Shown here in pieces: positions 37,229 through 46,409 of a DNA stretch of 64,000 nt (the stretch's first letter is position 1; every line of letters begins with the position of its first letter). The stretch covers positions 47,055 through 111,054 of the forward strand of contig JADBKP010000013.1 of NCBI GenBank assembly GCA_014896315.1, read 5' to 3'. A program made the translations under genes and the position numbers. The notes below the pieces were generated by a model. The model was not told the DNA's origin, did no database searches, and worked only from the letters and a program-made list of their open reading frames with translations. Source of the DNA: Limnochordales bacterium. Its GTDB lineage: Bacteria > Bacillota > Limnochordia > Limnochordales > DUMU01.

Positions 37229-39902
37229 GCGTGCGTTTCAGCCAGCCGTACTGTCCAACAATGCCCGGCTGGTGTTGGAGAAGCGGTATCTGAGAAAGGA
37301 CCTGGACGGGAGGGTAGTGGAGACACCCGATGAGATGTTTCACCGGGTTGCCCGCAACCTGGCACTCATCGATATCCTCTACCATCCCGCGGTATATAAC
37401 CGCTCGGAAGCGGAGCAGGCTCCCGGGGACTTTACTGCCGCTCGATGGAAAGAAGAATGGGAGGCAGCCAGGAAGACCGAGATTTATCAAAAACTGAAAG
37501 ACCACTGGACAGATGCTGATCTGGAAGCACTCTTCCAGGGTTACCGGTATTTTGCTGCACAGGGTAGCATCGAAGCAGACTTTGTTGCTGTTTTGCGCCT
37601 GCTGGATGAGCAACGTGATCAGGTACTGGCCACCGAAGATGAGTTCTACCGTCTTATTGCATCGCTTGACTTTCTGCCCAATTCGCCCTGTTTGATGAAT
37701 GCCGGTCGCGAGCTCCAGCAACTATCTGCTTGTTTTGTTCTGCCTGTGGAGGACTCACTGGCCAGTATCTTCGATTCGATTAAACATGCTGCTCTAATCC
37801 ACCAATCAGGCGGAGGTACAGGATTTGCCTTCAGTCGGTTGCGGCCGAAGAATGACGTCGTCCGTTCTACGGGTGGAGTGGCGAGCGGGCCGGTCTCTTT
37901 CTTGCGGGTTTTCAACGCTGCGACGGAGGCGGTAAAGCAGGGCGGTACGCGTCGAGGAGCCAATATGGGCATACTGGCGGTGAACCATCCGGATATCCTC
38001 GAGTTCATCACCTGCAAGGACGACCCCCGCGAGATCACCAACTTCAATATCTCGGTGGCGGTGGATGAGAAGTTCATGCAGGCGGTGGAGAGGAATGAAG
38101 ATTACCCTCTGATCAACCCGCGCAACGGGGAGGTCACCGCCTGGCTCAATGCGCGTGAGGTGTTTAACAAGATCGTCTACCAGGCCTGGAAGAATGGTGA
38201 ACCGGGGATTATCTTCATTGATCGGATGAATGCCGATAATCCCACGCCGCATCTGGGGCTCTACGAGAGTACCAACCCCTGCGGTGAACAGCCTCTGCTT
38301 CCCTACGAGGCCTGTGACCTTGGTTCAGTAAATCTTGGGCATTTTGTCAAGGGTGTCGAAGAGGATGTAGCTCCCTGGCTGGATACCGGTCTGCCGACGG
38401 AGCTTGCGGCTGTGGAGGCGCGGATAGATTGGGAACGCCTGGGAGAGGTGGTGGCAGTCGCCACCCACTTTCTCGATAACCTGATCGACGCCAGTCGCTA
38501 TCCCTTGCCTGAGATCGAAAGGATGCACAAGACCAATCGGAAGATCGGGCTGGGGGTGATGGGCTGGGCTGACATGCTTCTTTATCTGGGCGTACCCTAC
38601 AACTCCGAGCTTGCCGTACAACTGGCCGAACGGGTGATGAGCTTTATCCGGGAGCGGGCCAGGCAGACCTCTGCGCGGCTGGCTGAGGAGAGGGGAGTTT
38701 TCCCGAGTTTCCGGGGTTCTATCTACGACTGGCCGGGAATGCCCCGGGTACGGAACGCTACTACAACGACCATCGCTCCGACCGGGACAATCAGCCTGAT
38801 CGCCGGTGCATCTTCCGGTATTGAGCCGCTTTTCAGCATCGCGTTCACCCGCAGGCAGGCGGATACGATCATGCTGGAGGTCAACCCCATCTTTGAACGG
38901 GTGGCAGTGCGAGGGGGGTTTGCCTCACCGGAAGTGATGGAAGAGGTAGCCGCCCGGGGTAACGTGGAGGGGCTGGAAACCGTTCCGGAAAGCGTACGCA
39001 AAGTATTTGTTACGGCGCACCAGGTGACTCCGGAGTGGCATATCCGCATGCAGGCGGCTTTTCAGAAGTTTACGGATAATGCGGTCTCCAAGACCTGTAA
39101 CTTCCCGCATGATGCTACGCCCGAATATGTGGCCGAGGTGTACCGCCTCGCCTATAAACTGGGCTGCAAAGGGGTGACGGTCTACCGGGATGGCAGCCGT
39201 TCTGACCAGGTGCTGACGGCAGGGAAGCAGACGGCTACGGTGGGGACGAAGGGCGCGACCAGGGCCGAGGGCAAGGCTGATTCGCCCACCGCCTGCGGGG
39301 CGGAGGCCAACGCTCAGGGAGCAGCCGAGGAGGAGGCCGACCACCCGCGGGTAAACGGCGAGTGGGGACATATCCGGCCAATAGAACGACCGGTGCGTCT
39401 GCGCGGTTTCACCGAAGTGATGATGACCCCGCTCGGCAAGCTCTTCCTCACCCTCAACAGTTTGAGCGATCATCCGGTGGAGCTCTTCGCTCAGATTGGC
39501 AAGGCCGGCAGCGACGTGGGGGCGTTTACCGAAGCGTTGGCGCGGCTTGTCTCGCTCGCACTGCGCTGCGGCGTAGCTCCGGAAGAGGTGGCCGAGCAGC
39601 TCATCGGGATCGGCGGCAGCCGGTCGGTAGGGTTTGGAGCGCAGAAGGTACGTTCCGTTCCGGATGCTATCGGCCGGTTCCTGCAGGACGCGCTGGAACG
39701 GTTGCGGGCGGAGGCCGAAAGTCGCGGGCGGGAAGAAGTGTCGAGCGTACCCCTGGAGCAGCTCACATTACTGGACCGAAGGACAGCCCAGGCTCATTCG
39801 CGAGGAATGTCGGGTTCACTTTGCCCTGAATGTGGACAGTTCAGCTTGATGCACGTGGAAGGTTGCCTGAAGTGCATGAGCTGTGGCTACAGTGAGTGCT
39901 GA
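37221..39902 (+). CDS. nrdJ: Adenosylcobalamin-dependent (class II) ribonucleoside-diphosphate reductase
   Basis: Reduces ribonucleotides to deoxyribonucleotides with a cobalamin-derived thiyl radical; oxygen-independent. 893 residues. An N-terminal region without a full ATP-cone leads to the NrdJ core: [51 protein letters not shown], and [37 protein letters not shown] holds the active-site residues, and [18 protein letters not shown] follows. The C-terminus ends in a CxxC...CxxC ribbon ([27 protein letters not shown] region) that can relay electrons from thioredoxin. An Ala/Glu-rich linker precedes the C-terminal domain. No intein. ATG at 37221. Confidence 0.95.
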   Translation: MSKRAFQPAVLSNNARLVLEKRYLRKDLDGRVVETPDEMFHRVARNLALIDILYHPAVYNRSEAEQAPGDFTAARWKEEWEAARKTEIYQKLKDHWTDADLEALFQGYRYFAAQGSIEADFVAVLRLLDEQRDQVLATEDEFYRLIASLDFLPNSPCLMNAGRELQQLSACFVLPVEDSLASIFDSIKHAALIHQSGGGTGFAFSRLRPKNDVVRSTGGVASGPVSFLRVFNAATEAVKQGGTRRGANMGILAVNHPDILEFITCKDDPREITNFNISVAVDEKFMQAVERNEDYPLINPRNGEVTAWLNAREVFNKIVYQAWKNGEPGIIFIDRMNADNPTPHLGLYESTNPCGEQPLLPYEACDLGSVNLGHFVKGVEEDVAPWLDTGLPTELAAVEARIDWERLGEVVAVATHFLDNLIDASRYPLPEIERMHKTNRKIGLGVMGWADMLLYLGVPYNSELAVQLAERVMSFIRERARQTSARLAEERGVFPSFRGSIYDWPGMPRVRNATTTTIAPTGTISLIAGASSGIEPLFSIAFTRRQADTIMLEVNPIFERVAVRGGFASPEVMEEVAARGNVEGLETVPESVRKVFVTAHQVTPEWHIRMQAAFQKFTDNAVSKTCNFPHDATPEYVAEVYRLAYKLGCKGVTVYRDGSRSDQVLTAGKQTATVGTKGATRAEGKADSPTACGAEANAQGAAEEEADHPRVNGEWGHIRPIERPVRLRGFTEVMMTPLGKLFLTLNSLSDHPVELFAQIGKAGSDVGAFTEALARLVSLALRCGVAPEEVAEQLIGIGGSRSVGFGAQKVRSVPDAIGRFLQDALERLRAEAESRGREEVSSVPLEQLTLLDRRTAQAHSRGMSGSLCPECGQFSLMHVEGCLKCMSCGYSEC

Positions 39903-39950
39903 ATTAACGCCAGTTTGCCTTCAAATGCTTGTCCGCGAGCAATAACGAAT

Positions 39951-40005
39951 GGCCCCGGGAGGTTGGGCGCAACTTTCTTTGCCCGCTTGTCCCGGGGCCT
40001 CGTTT
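39951..40005. terminator. Hairpin terminator after nrdJ
   Basis: GGCCCCGGGA (39951-39960) pairs perfectly with TCCCGGGGCC (39990-39999), followed by TCGTTT. It lies between nrdJ and a convergent small gene. Confidence 0.7.
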
Positions 40006-40033
40006 CTGGATGGTAAAACCAGCTAGATTGTGA

Positions 40034-40264
40034 CTATTGCTGTTGCGTGCGGGCCCGACGACCGCGTGCCGTGCCTGTGCCGGCGGCGGTGTTACGCGGC
40101 TGCCGGGGACGAATCTGACGAAAGTCGGCACTGATATCGGTGAGAATCTGCATAATCCTTTTGGCCACTTCGCGAGAGGGCACATCAGAATTACGTGCCG
40201 CCTCGACCTCATTGGCAATAGCCAATTCGACGATAGCCTCTGGGTTGGTAATCTTGGCTCGCAT
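40034..40264 (-). CDS. Small basic hypothetical protein
   Basis: 76 residues starting at ATG 40264 with GGAGG 6 bases upstream. The first 50 residues look like a folded helical domain (ITNPEAIVELAIANEVEAARNSDVPSREVAKRIMQILTDISADF). The last 25 are Arg/Thr/Gln-rich and probably disordered (PRQPRN...GRRARTQQQ). It could bind nucleic acid through the basic tail (inference). I do not recognise the family; it does not match small acid-soluble spore proteins. Confidence 0.6.
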   Translation of the reverse strand: MRAKITNPEAIVELAIANEVEAARNSDVPSREVAKRIMQILTDISADFRQIRPRQPRNTAAGTGTARGRRARTQQQ

Positions 40265-40749
40265 AAGCAACCTCCTGTTGGTTTGATCGCTTCTGAAGGA
40301 GTGGGCGAACTGAGTCTCTGATGCCCCAGCTTTCCTTCGTACGCTATTATATCCTTTTTGAACTGATATTCAATCCTGCGCGGAGCCTGTCTTCATGTGG
40401 TAACACCCTAGCCGGGCGCGAGTGCTCCCGGGCGGGCCCCGGCCGTTGCGCGCGAGCGGGAAGGATCACCGCAGTAAAGGCGGTCGAGACCGCGTAAATC
40501 CACTGGCTGTCTTCCGGCAACGAAACTTCCGCGGAGATCGGTATCTCTTTTGCTTGGCTGCGGGTTTGTAAGCATTGATTAACCTTAGCTGCACTTCTTT
40601 CACGTCGACCTGTTGTCGATGAAGTTTCGTCTGACCAGATTCCCCAAGCGACACCCACAAGATGTCCACAATTCCTCCTAATGGGCTTCAGATCCGCCAG
40701 GTACGGTGCCGGCAAGAGGCGACCGATCCCCATCTCCCCATAGGTGGCC
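40265..40749. other. Long intergenic region with possible decayed gene
   Basis: The stretch between the small basic protein and the suf operon (about 620 bases in all) has lower, uneven G+C and no recognisable gene. It contains a weak minus-strand reading frame (listed separately). No known RNA motif is apparent in it. Confidence 0.5.
40466..40669 (-). CDS. Possible small or decayed ORF
   Basis: A GTG start at 40669 preceded by AGGAGG (4-base spacing) opens a 67-codon frame. The first ~40 residues look protein-like (VDILWVSLGESGQTKLHRQQVD, VQLRLINAYKP); the rest is Arg-rich. The alternative frame over its distal half reads EIPISAEVSLPEDSQWIYAV, also protein-like. The two together suggest a frameshifted remnant. 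No family recognised. Confidence 0.25.
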   Translation of the reverse strand: MDILWVSLGESGQTKLHRQQVDVKEVQLRLINAYKPAAKQKRYRSPRKFRCRKTASGFTRSRPPLLR

Positions 40750-40802
40750 GGGCCGGCCGGCGCCGCAGCCCCGCGCGGACGCGTCGGCGGCCGGCGCTTT
40801 CG
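40750..40802 (+). terminator. GC-rich hairpin upstream of the suf promoter
   Basis: The 17-base arms 40750-40766 and 40781-40797 pair at 14 of 17 positions, all around CCGGCC, and TTTCG follows. It looks like a terminator that insulates the suf promoter, but no plus-strand gene is known upstream, so it may be a stable structure of another kind. Confidence 0.45.
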
Positions 40803-40831
40803 TGCTGAGGGTCGCCAGCTTGCAGAGGATT

Positions 40832-40841
40832 GTGCTATACT
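40832..40841 (+). promoter_or_regulatory. Extended -10 promoter of the suf operon
   Basis: TG-TGC-TATACT (TATACT at 40836-40841) with an upstream TG, about 48 bases before the sufC start. There is no good -35 box at 17 bases, typical of an extended -10 promoter. Confidence 0.5.
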
Positions 40842-40888
40842 AGACGGCGAAACCCAAGTTGTTTACTCGGAATTTAGGAGGCAAAGCA

Positions 40889-41698
40889 GTGGTGCAGCAG
40901 ATACCGCGCCTTGAAATCCGCAACTTGCACGTGAGCGTGGACGGCAAGGAGATAGTCAAAGGCCTCGACCTGACCATCAGGCCGGGTGAGATACACGCCC
41001 TGATGGGGCCGAACGGTTCGGGCAAGACGACACTGGCCTTGACCCTCATGGGCCATCCCCGCTACCAGGTCGACAGGGGAGAGGTCTTCTTCGAAGGTGA
41101 GAACCTCCTCGAGATGGAGCCTGACGAGCGAGCTCGGCGAGGGCTTTTCCTGTCCTTCCAGTACCCTGCGGAAATCCCCGGTGTGAGCATAGCCAACTTC
41201 CTCAGGAGTGCCCTCAACGCCAGGAGAGGATTCCTGGGACAGGGGGATATCTCGCTCCGTGACTTCCAGGCCCTGCTCAAAGAAAAACTTCAGCTTCTCG
41301 AGATGGACCAGAGCTTCCTGCGGCGCAGCCTCAACGAAGGTTTTTCGGGCGGGGAGAGAAAGCGCCACGAGATTCTGCAGATGACAGTGTTGAATCCGCG
41401 CCTTGCTATTCTGGATGAGACGGACTCAGGGCTTGACATCGATGCGCTGAAGGTGGTAGCTGGCGGTGTCAACAGCATGCGGGGACCGGACTTCTCCGCC
41501 CTGATCATCACCCACTATCAGCGGATTCTCCGCTACCTGCAGCCAGATTTCGTTCATGTGATGGTGGAGGGAAGAATCGTCCGCTCCGGCGGTCCCGAGC
41601 TGGCGCAGGAGTTCGAGGAGAAAGGGTACGATTGGGTTCGGGAAGAGCTGGCAGGTGAGACTGCCGACACCGCGCAGGCAGGAGGCGGGAGCCAATGA
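40889..41698 (+). CDS. sufC: Fe-S cluster assembly ATPase SufC
   Basis: ABC-type ATPase of the SUF machine, cytosolic. Walker A GPNGSGKTTLA, Q-loop LSFQYPAEIPGVSIANFLR (the SufC-specific YP motif), signature GFSGGERKRHEILQM and Walker B LAILDETDSGLDIDAL are present. GTG at 40889 has AGGAGG 7 bases upstream; a longer in-frame frame to 40859 starts before the ribosome-binding site and is not used. Overlaps the next gene by 4 bases. Confidence 0.96.
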   Translation: MVQQIPRLEIRNLHVSVDGKEIVKGLDLTIRPGEIHALMGPNGSGKTTLALTLMGHPRYQVDRGEVFFEGENLLEMEPDERARRGLFLSFQYPAEIPGVSIANFLRSALNARRGFLGQGDISLRDFQALLKEKLQLLEMDQSFLRRSLNEGFSGGERKRHEILQMTVLNPRLAILDETDSGLDIDALKVVAGGVNSMRGPDFSALIITHYQRILRYLQPDFVHVMVEGRIVRSGGPELAQEFEEKGYDWVREELAGETADTAQAGGGSQ

Positions 41699-43074
41699 CG
41701 GAGAACGCAATCACCATTGCCTGGCCGGACTGGGCGCGACTTGAGGAAGAATCGGAAGCTCGCCAGGAGCCTAGCTGGTTGAGGGAGCTGCGCCGCAGGG
41801 CCTTCCGGTTGCTGCAGGAGACACCTCAGCCCAACGGACGAGATGGTGACCTGAGCTTTCTCTTGCAGGCAGAAGCGCCACAGCAAGTGGCGGAGCAGCG
41901 CGCCGCCGAGGGGGATGAAGCAGCCGCGGGGGCGCAAGAGAGTTTGCTTGTGGAGGCCGCAGCCGAGATGCCGCTCGCGCTCGTCCGTGACGGCAAGGTG
42001 AGCGAGGCCGGACAATTGGTGCCGCAGATAGTGCTGGCTGAGTTGGGAGAAGCCGCTCGTCAGTATCCCGACCTGGTCCGTCCTTACCTCTTCAATTCTG
42101 CCCTGAAGCCCGGGCAACCAGAAGATGAGACCGGGTTCTATCTGTTATTGCAGGCGGCGCTTTGGGATTGGGGGCTCTTTCTCCATCTGCCGGCCGGTGT
42201 GCAGGCGGAGATGCCCGTAGGGGTGCTACAGCAGATCACCGCTGCGGGTCGTCGGGCCTTCCGGCACGTTCTGATAGTCCTCGAAGCGGGGGCGGAACTC
42301 GACCTGCTGGAAGAGACGGTGGGCGGCGCGGCCGTGGGCGCGGCCTGGCACGGTGCGACGGCGAGGGAGGGGGACGACGGCCAAGGCAACCGGCCTCTCC
42401 TCGGGCAGAGCTGGGAAGTAGTGTTAAAAGAAGGGGCAAAGCTTCGACTGGGGCTGGTGCAGAATCTGGCTGCGGGTGGCTGCACCTTCCGGTTGGGCCG
42501 GGCGTTGCTTGAGAAGGATGCCACGCTCGAGTTGTTCGCCGTCGAAGTCGGCGGGCGGTGGTCCAGGCTTCAGTTTGAAACAGAGTTGATCGGGCAGGGG
42601 GCGAGTGTCAGCTCATTTGCGCTCTTCCTGGGCACCGGTCGCCAGAGATACCACTTGGACCTCGGCCACTTGCATCGGGGTGAACATACTAGGAGCGACA
42701 TGACCGTGCGGGGTGTTTTGCGCGACCGGGCGTATACCCGGTTCAGGGGACTGGGGTACATTCACTTTGGTGCGCAGGGAGCATCGAGCTTCCAGCGGAC
42801 GGATACGCTCTTGCTTAGCCGGACTGCGCGGGCTGATGTTGTCCCCAGTCTCAAGATTGATGAGGATGATGTCCAGGCCGGTCACGGGGCGGCGGTCGGA
42901 CAGGTAGACGAGGAGGCCCTCTTCTACCTCATGAGCCGCGGGCTCAGCCGCGTGCAGGCGACCCGTCTCATAGTCGAAGGCTTCTTGCAGTCGTTGCTCG
43001 ACAAGGCGACGGTACCGGGCGTGGACCGGGTGGTGCGGCTGGCCGCGCTGAAGAAGATCGAATCGCAGGCGTAG
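41695..43074 (+). CDS. SufB/SufD-family Fe-S assembly protein (SufD-like)
   Basis: 459-residue scaffold component that binds SufC. The N-terminal ~200 residues are divergent and Gln/Ala/Glu-rich. The beta-helix core includes LEAGAELDLLEE, LKEGAKLRLGLVQNLAA and HRGEHTRSDMTVRGVLRDRAYTRFRGLGYI. The C-terminal SufBD motif reads DTLLLSRTARADVVPSLKIDEDDVQAGHGAAVGQVDEEALFYLMSRGL. The HGAAVG pattern resembles SufD; SufB-typical NFTQCDS and PYIQ/EHEA forms are absent. It is the only SufB/D-type protein in this operon. Start ATG 41695 overlaps sufC by 4 bases. Confidence 0.88.
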   Translation: MTENAITIAWPDWARLEEESEARQEPSWLRELRRRAFRLLQETPQPNGRDGDLSFLLQAEAPQQVAEQRAAEGDEAAAGAQESLLVEAAAEMPLALVRDGKVSEAGQLVPQIVLAELGEAARQYPDLVRPYLFNSALKPGQPEDETGFYLLLQAALWDWGLFLHLPAGVQAEMPVGVLQQITAAGRRAFRHVLIVLEAGAELDLLEETVGGAAVGAAWHGATAREGDDGQGNRPLLGQSWEVVLKEGAKLRLGLVQNLAAGGCTFRLGRALLEKDATLELFAVEVGGRWSRLQFETELIGQGASVSSFALFLGTGRQRYHLDLGHLHRGEHTRSDMTVRGVLRDRAYTRFRGLGYIHFGAQGASSFQRTDTLLLSRTARADVVPSLKIDEDDVQAGHGAAVGQVDEEALFYLMSRGLSRVQATRLIVEGFLQSLLDKATVPGVDRVVRLAALKKIESQA

Positions 43075-43115
43075 CACGGGGGAGACCCCCGGGTGGGTGC
43101 GAGGATGGTGCTGGT

Positions 43116-44351
43116 ATGTTGGACGTAGAGGGAATACGGAACGACTTTCCAATCCTGGCGCGGCAGGTTCACGGCAAGCCCCTGGTATATCTGGACAGCG
43201 CGGCGACCAGCCAGAAGCCGCGCCAGGTTCTGGAGACTTTGCGCGAGTATTATGAGGAATACAACAGCAACGTTCACCGGGGCATCCACGCTCTGGCAGA
43301 GAAGGCGACGGAACGGTACGAAGCAGCTCGGGAGAGAGTGGCCCGCTTCATCGGTGCAGCCGGCCCACAAAACATCATATTCACGCGGAATACGACTGAG
43401 GCGATTAACCTGGTGGCCTACGCATGGGCCCGCCCCCGGTTGCACGAGGGTGACGAGATACTTCTCACCCCCATGGAGCACCACAGCAACCTGATTCCCT
43501 GGCAGCTGGTGGCCCGGTCTACCGGTGCCAGACTCCGCTATGTTCAACTTACGCCCGACGGGAGAATCGATTGGACCAGTTTCCTCGCGCTGCTCGGACC
43601 CAAGACACGGCTTGTGGCAGTAACCCATGTATCCAACGTTCTCGGCACCATCAACCCGGTACGGGAGATGGTCGCCGCCGCCCACCGGGTGGGAGCCCTG
43701 GTGCTGGTGGACGGGGCTCAGAGCGTACCGCATATGCCCGTGGATGTGAGGGAGCTTGACTGCGACTTCCTGGCCTTCTCCGGGCATAAGATGCTGGCGC
43801 CCACGGGGATAGGGGTGCTGTACGGCAAAGAAGAGGTGCTGGAAGAGATGGAGCCCTTCCTGGGCGGGGGTGAGATGATCGGCGAGGTGACCCTGGAATC
43901 GGCCACCTGGCGGGAACTACCCTGGAAATTTGAGGCGGGTACTCCTAACATTGCCGGTGCCATCGCCCTGGCTGCAGCCTGTGACTACCTGGATGCCCTG
44001 GGGCGGGAGGAGGTTTATCGTCACGGGCTCGAGCTGGCGGAGTATGCGCTCCGACGCCTGCAGGAAATAGATGGGGTAACCCTGTACGGGCCGGGGCCGG
44101 GAGTGGCCCGGGGGGCGCTGGTGGCCTTCACCATGAAAGGTATTCACCCGCATGATATCTCCACTATACTGGACCAGGATGGTATTGCCATTCGCGCCGG
44201 CCACCATTGTGCCCAACCGCTGCACCGCTGGCTGAATGTCCCGGCTACGGCACGTGCCTCATTTTACATCTATAATACCTGTGGTGATATCGATAGCCTG
44301 GTTCAGAGCCTGTACCGGGCGAGGGAGTATTTCGAATATGTCCTTAGATGA
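43116..44351 (+). CDS. sufS: Cysteine desulfurase SufS
   Basis: PLP enzyme that provides persulfide sulfur. Group II features: YLDSAATSQKPRQVLETLREYY, NVHRGIHALAEKAT, TRNTTEAINLVAYAW, MEHHSNLIPWQ, DGAQSVPHMPVDVRELDCDFLAFSGHKMLAPTGIGVLYG with the PLP lysine in SGHK, and the catalytic cysteine in IRAGHHCAQPLHRWL. 411 residues. ATG at 43116, 41 bases after the SufD-like gene. Confidence 0.96.
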   Translation: MLDVEGIRNDFPILARQVHGKPLVYLDSAATSQKPRQVLETLREYYEEYNSNVHRGIHALAEKATERYEAARERVARFIGAAGPQNIIFTRNTTEAINLVAYAWARPRLHEGDEILLTPMEHHSNLIPWQLVARSTGARLRYVQLTPDGRIDWTSFLALLGPKTRLVAVTHVSNVLGTINPVREMVAAAHRVGALVLVDGAQSVPHMPVDVRELDCDFLAFSGHKMLAPTGIGVLYGKEEVLEEMEPFLGGGEMIGEVTLESATWRELPWKFEAGTPNIAGAIALAAACDYLDALGREEVYRHGLELAEYALRRLQEIDGVTLYGPGPGVARGALVAFTMKGIHPHDISTILDQDGIAIRAGHHCAQPLHRWLNVPATARASFYIYNTCGDIDSLVQSLYRAREYFEYVLR

Positions 44352-44772
44352 TCTATACCGCGAGCTTATTCTTGACCACTACCGCAATCCCCGAAATTTC
44401 GGAAGGCTGCCGGAAGCCAACACCTCCGTCCATCTCAAAAACCCCACTTGTGGCGACGAGATTGATCTGCAGCTCCTGGTCGCAGACGGGCGTATTGTAA
44501 GAGCGGCTTTCTCCGGCCAGGGATGCTCCATCTCCCAGGCGTCTGCCTCAATGATGACCGAAGCGATAACGGGCAAGAGCGTGGAGGAGGCGCGGGCGAT
44601 TCTGGAGGATTTTGAACGGATGATGCACGGAGAGGCCGTCTTGCGCGATATGGGAGACCTCGCGTCGCTGGAGGGGGTTGCCCGTTTTCCCGTGCGTATC
44701 AAGTGCGCTCTACTGGCGTGGGAAGGGCTCGACAAAAGTCTAAAACAGATTGTGAATCCAGCAGGAAAGTAG
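44338..44772 (+). CDS. sufU: Zinc-dependent sulfurtransferase/scaffold SufU
   Basis: IscU-like protein that accepts sulfur from SufS in Bacillota. LYRELILDHYRNPRNFG at the N-terminus. Zinc and sulfur-accepting residues are in NPTCGDEIDL (Cys and Asp), FSGQGCSISQASASMM (Cys), and RIKCALLAWEGL (Cys). The SufU-specific insertion between the second and third Cys is present. ATG at 44338 overlaps the sufS end by 14 bases and gives 144 residues. In Bacillus sufB would follow; here no suf gene follows. Confidence 0.94.
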   Translation: MSLDDLYRELILDHYRNPRNFGRLPEANTSVHLKNPTCGDEIDLQLLVADGRIVRAAFSGQGCSISQASASMMTEAITGKSVEEARAILEDFERMMHGEAVLRDMGDLASLEGVARFPVRIKCALLAWEGLDKSLKQIVNPAGK

Positions 44773-44840
44773 CGGTCGGTGCGGAAAAATAAGCTCATCC
44801 ACTGGATGACTACCCGCCTGCTGTAATTTACTGGAAGGCC

Positions 44841-44862
44841 GGGCCGCCATTCAGTGCGGCCC
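44841..44862 (+). terminator. Hairpin after the suf operon
   Basis: GGGCCGC (44841-44847), loop CATTCAGT, GCGGCCC (44856-44862), followed by GATCTTAT. The T tract is poor, so termination is probable rather than certain. Confidence 0.5.
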
Positions 44863-45092
44863 GATCTTATGCCCGGGTCCTGAAAATAGGCCGGTTCTCT
44901 CCTGAGGCTCAGGACATATGGTAATACGGGCGAGAGCGTGAACAGCAAACAGGCGCGACGGGTAGTTGCATCCTGTCTGTGGAAGGAGGTGCCTATCTAC
45001 TACCTAAGGCTACGCTGCCAGGCCTGTCTTGCCGGCCGGACGGGATAGGCAGCGAAAAGTCCGGTTAAACTGGCGACGCGAGGTGGTTTACC
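44863..45092. other. Leader region upstream of the M23 peptidase gene
   Basis: About 230 bases before the cell-wall peptidase. It contains small dyads (CCTGAGgCTCAGG near 44903; CCGGACGGG...AAGTCCGG near 45034-45063) that could form RNA structure. I compared it by eye with the c-di-AMP (ydaO) riboswitch often found before such genes and did not find its conserved blocks. No known motif recognised. Confidence 0.35.
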
Positions 45093-46280
45093 GTGCGAGA
45101 ATCTCGCCCGGGATGGTCATGGTCGCCAGCAAGCTTCCGGGTGGCGATCAGCCTGATTATCTTATGTTTGGTTAGCTGGTGGGTTGCCCCGGGAGCAGGT
45201 AATGCGGCTGGCGATCGTAAGGTTTTGCGCAGTGGAGACCGTGGCAGCGAAGTTCTCAAGCTTCAGCAGTACCTGCTGAGCCTTGGATATGATATTGAGC
45301 TTGCAGGTGTGTTTGGCCCCAAGACGGATGCTGCTGTACGTCAGTTTCAGGCCGATTTCGGGCTGCGGGTCGACGGGATAGTGGGTGAGAGTACCTGGAT
45401 CAAGCTGGAGGGGTTGGTTGCCACCTACACCGTGCGGCGCGGCGACACACTCTGGGGCATTGCCCGGGAGGCCGGGACAAATGTGGAAACGTTGCGCAGG
45501 CTGAACGGGCTGAAGAGCGACTACATAGTTGTCGGTCAAGTGTTGCTGCTTCCTCAAGATCGCGAGTCAGAAGTGGTGGGTGAAGCCGAGACGGCAGCGA
45601 CAGAGCAGAAGAAGACTGACGCTGCCAAGGGAGGCCAGACTCAAGCGGTAGCGGCAGAGGCGGCCAGTGAAGATCCGCCCGATTCGGGGGATGTGGACGC
45701 GGAATTCGAGGATCTGCCCCCGCTCACCCACGTGGTAAAGGCGGGCGAGACGCTTACTTCTATCGCTCGCGAATACGGTACGACTGTTGCGGCTCTACTG
45801 CGCGTCAACCAGTTGCCTGATCCAGACAAACTTAAGATCGGCCAGGAGCTGCGCCTGCCCTTGGAGGTTGCCTCCCGTGGCATGAAGGTCTATCCGGGAT
45901 CGCTGCTCTGGCCGGTAACGGGCCGCATCTCGTCAGGGTATGGTCCGCGGGCCCATCCAGTAACGGGACATCCTGACTTCCACGAAGGCATCGACATTGC
46001 GGTGCCCGAGGGCACCCCTGTCAGGGCAGCGGCCGGCGGGAAGGTTGTCAAGGCTGGATGGATGGACGGTTATGGTTACGGGGTTGTTATCGAGCACATG
46101 GATGGCATCCAGACGTTTTACGGTCATAATTCGCGGGTCGTGGTAGAGCCGGGACAGTATGTCCGCAGGGGCGAGGTTATCGCCTACTCGGGTAGCACCG
46201 GACTTTCCACCGGACCACATGTAGACTTCCGGGTCAAGGTCCGGGGGGATTACGATGACCCGCTGCGTTGGCTGCGTTGA
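45093..46280 (+). CDS. Exported M23 peptidase with peptidoglycan-binding and two LysM domains
   Basis: 395 residues. A hydrophobic signal/anchor (~16-38) is followed by PG_binding_1 (~47-105, GDRGSEVLKLQQYLLSLGY), LysM (~111-155, YTVRRGDTLWGIAREAG), an Ala/Glu linker, a second LysM (~212-256, HVVKAGETLTSIAREYG) and M23 (~275-395). Metal ligands His297 and Asp301 (FHEGID) and His345 (YGHNS) are present. The usual GPHLHFE motif reads GPHVDFR, so the ligand-position His is Asp378 while His376 is kept. Expected to cut or bind peptidoglycan outside the membrane. GTG at 45093 follows GAGGTGG. Confidence 0.92.
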   Translation: MRESRPGWSWSPASFRVAISLIILCLVSWWVAPGAGNAAGDRKVLRSGDRGSEVLKLQQYLLSLGYDIELAGVFGPKTDAAVRQFQADFGLRVDGIVGESTWIKLEGLVATYTVRRGDTLWGIAREAGTNVETLRRLNGLKSDYIVVGQVLLLPQDRESEVVGEAETAATEQKKTDAAKGGQTQAVAAEAASEDPPDSGDVDAEFEDLPPLTHVVKAGETLTSIAREYGTTVAALLRVNQLPDPDKLKIGQELRLPLEVASRGMKVYPGSLLWPVTGRISSGYGPRAHPVTGHPDFHEGIDIAVPEGTPVRAAAGGKVVKAGWMDGYGYGVVIEHMDGIQTFYGHNSRVVVEPGQYVRRGEVIAYSGSTGLSTGPHVDFRVKVRGDYDDPLRWLR

Positions 46281-46321
46281 TGCATCCATGTCGCGGAACA
46301 CGGTGCCGGGAGAAGAAGAAC

Positions 46322-46379
46322 AGGCTACCAGGGAGGCTTACTGACCGGTGACCGGTCATGCTTTCCTGGTAGCCTTTTT
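46322..46379. terminator. Rho-independent terminator (convergent genes)
   Basis: AGGCTACCAGG (46322-46332) pairs perfectly with CCTGGTAGCCT (46365-46375), followed by T4. The loop itself contains the dyad GACCGGTGACCGGTC. It ends the M23 gene. Confidence 0.85.
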
Positions 46380-46409
46380 GCAAGCAGTGGTTGCCGTTCT
46401 CAGCGTCTC

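Noticed and set aside
40034..40264. Assignment as alpha/beta-type small acid-soluble spore protein.
   Set aside because: The size and position are suggestive, but the conserved SASP motifs are missing.
40347..40733. 128-codon minus-strand frame before the suf operon.
   Set aside because: Only its middle looks protein-like, there is no good ribosome-binding site, and it overlaps the better-started 67-codon frame. Treated as possible decay rather than a gene.
44863..45092. c-di-AMP (ydaO) riboswitch before the M23/LysM gene.
   Set aside because: The position is suggestive, but the conserved blocks of that riboswitch are not present.
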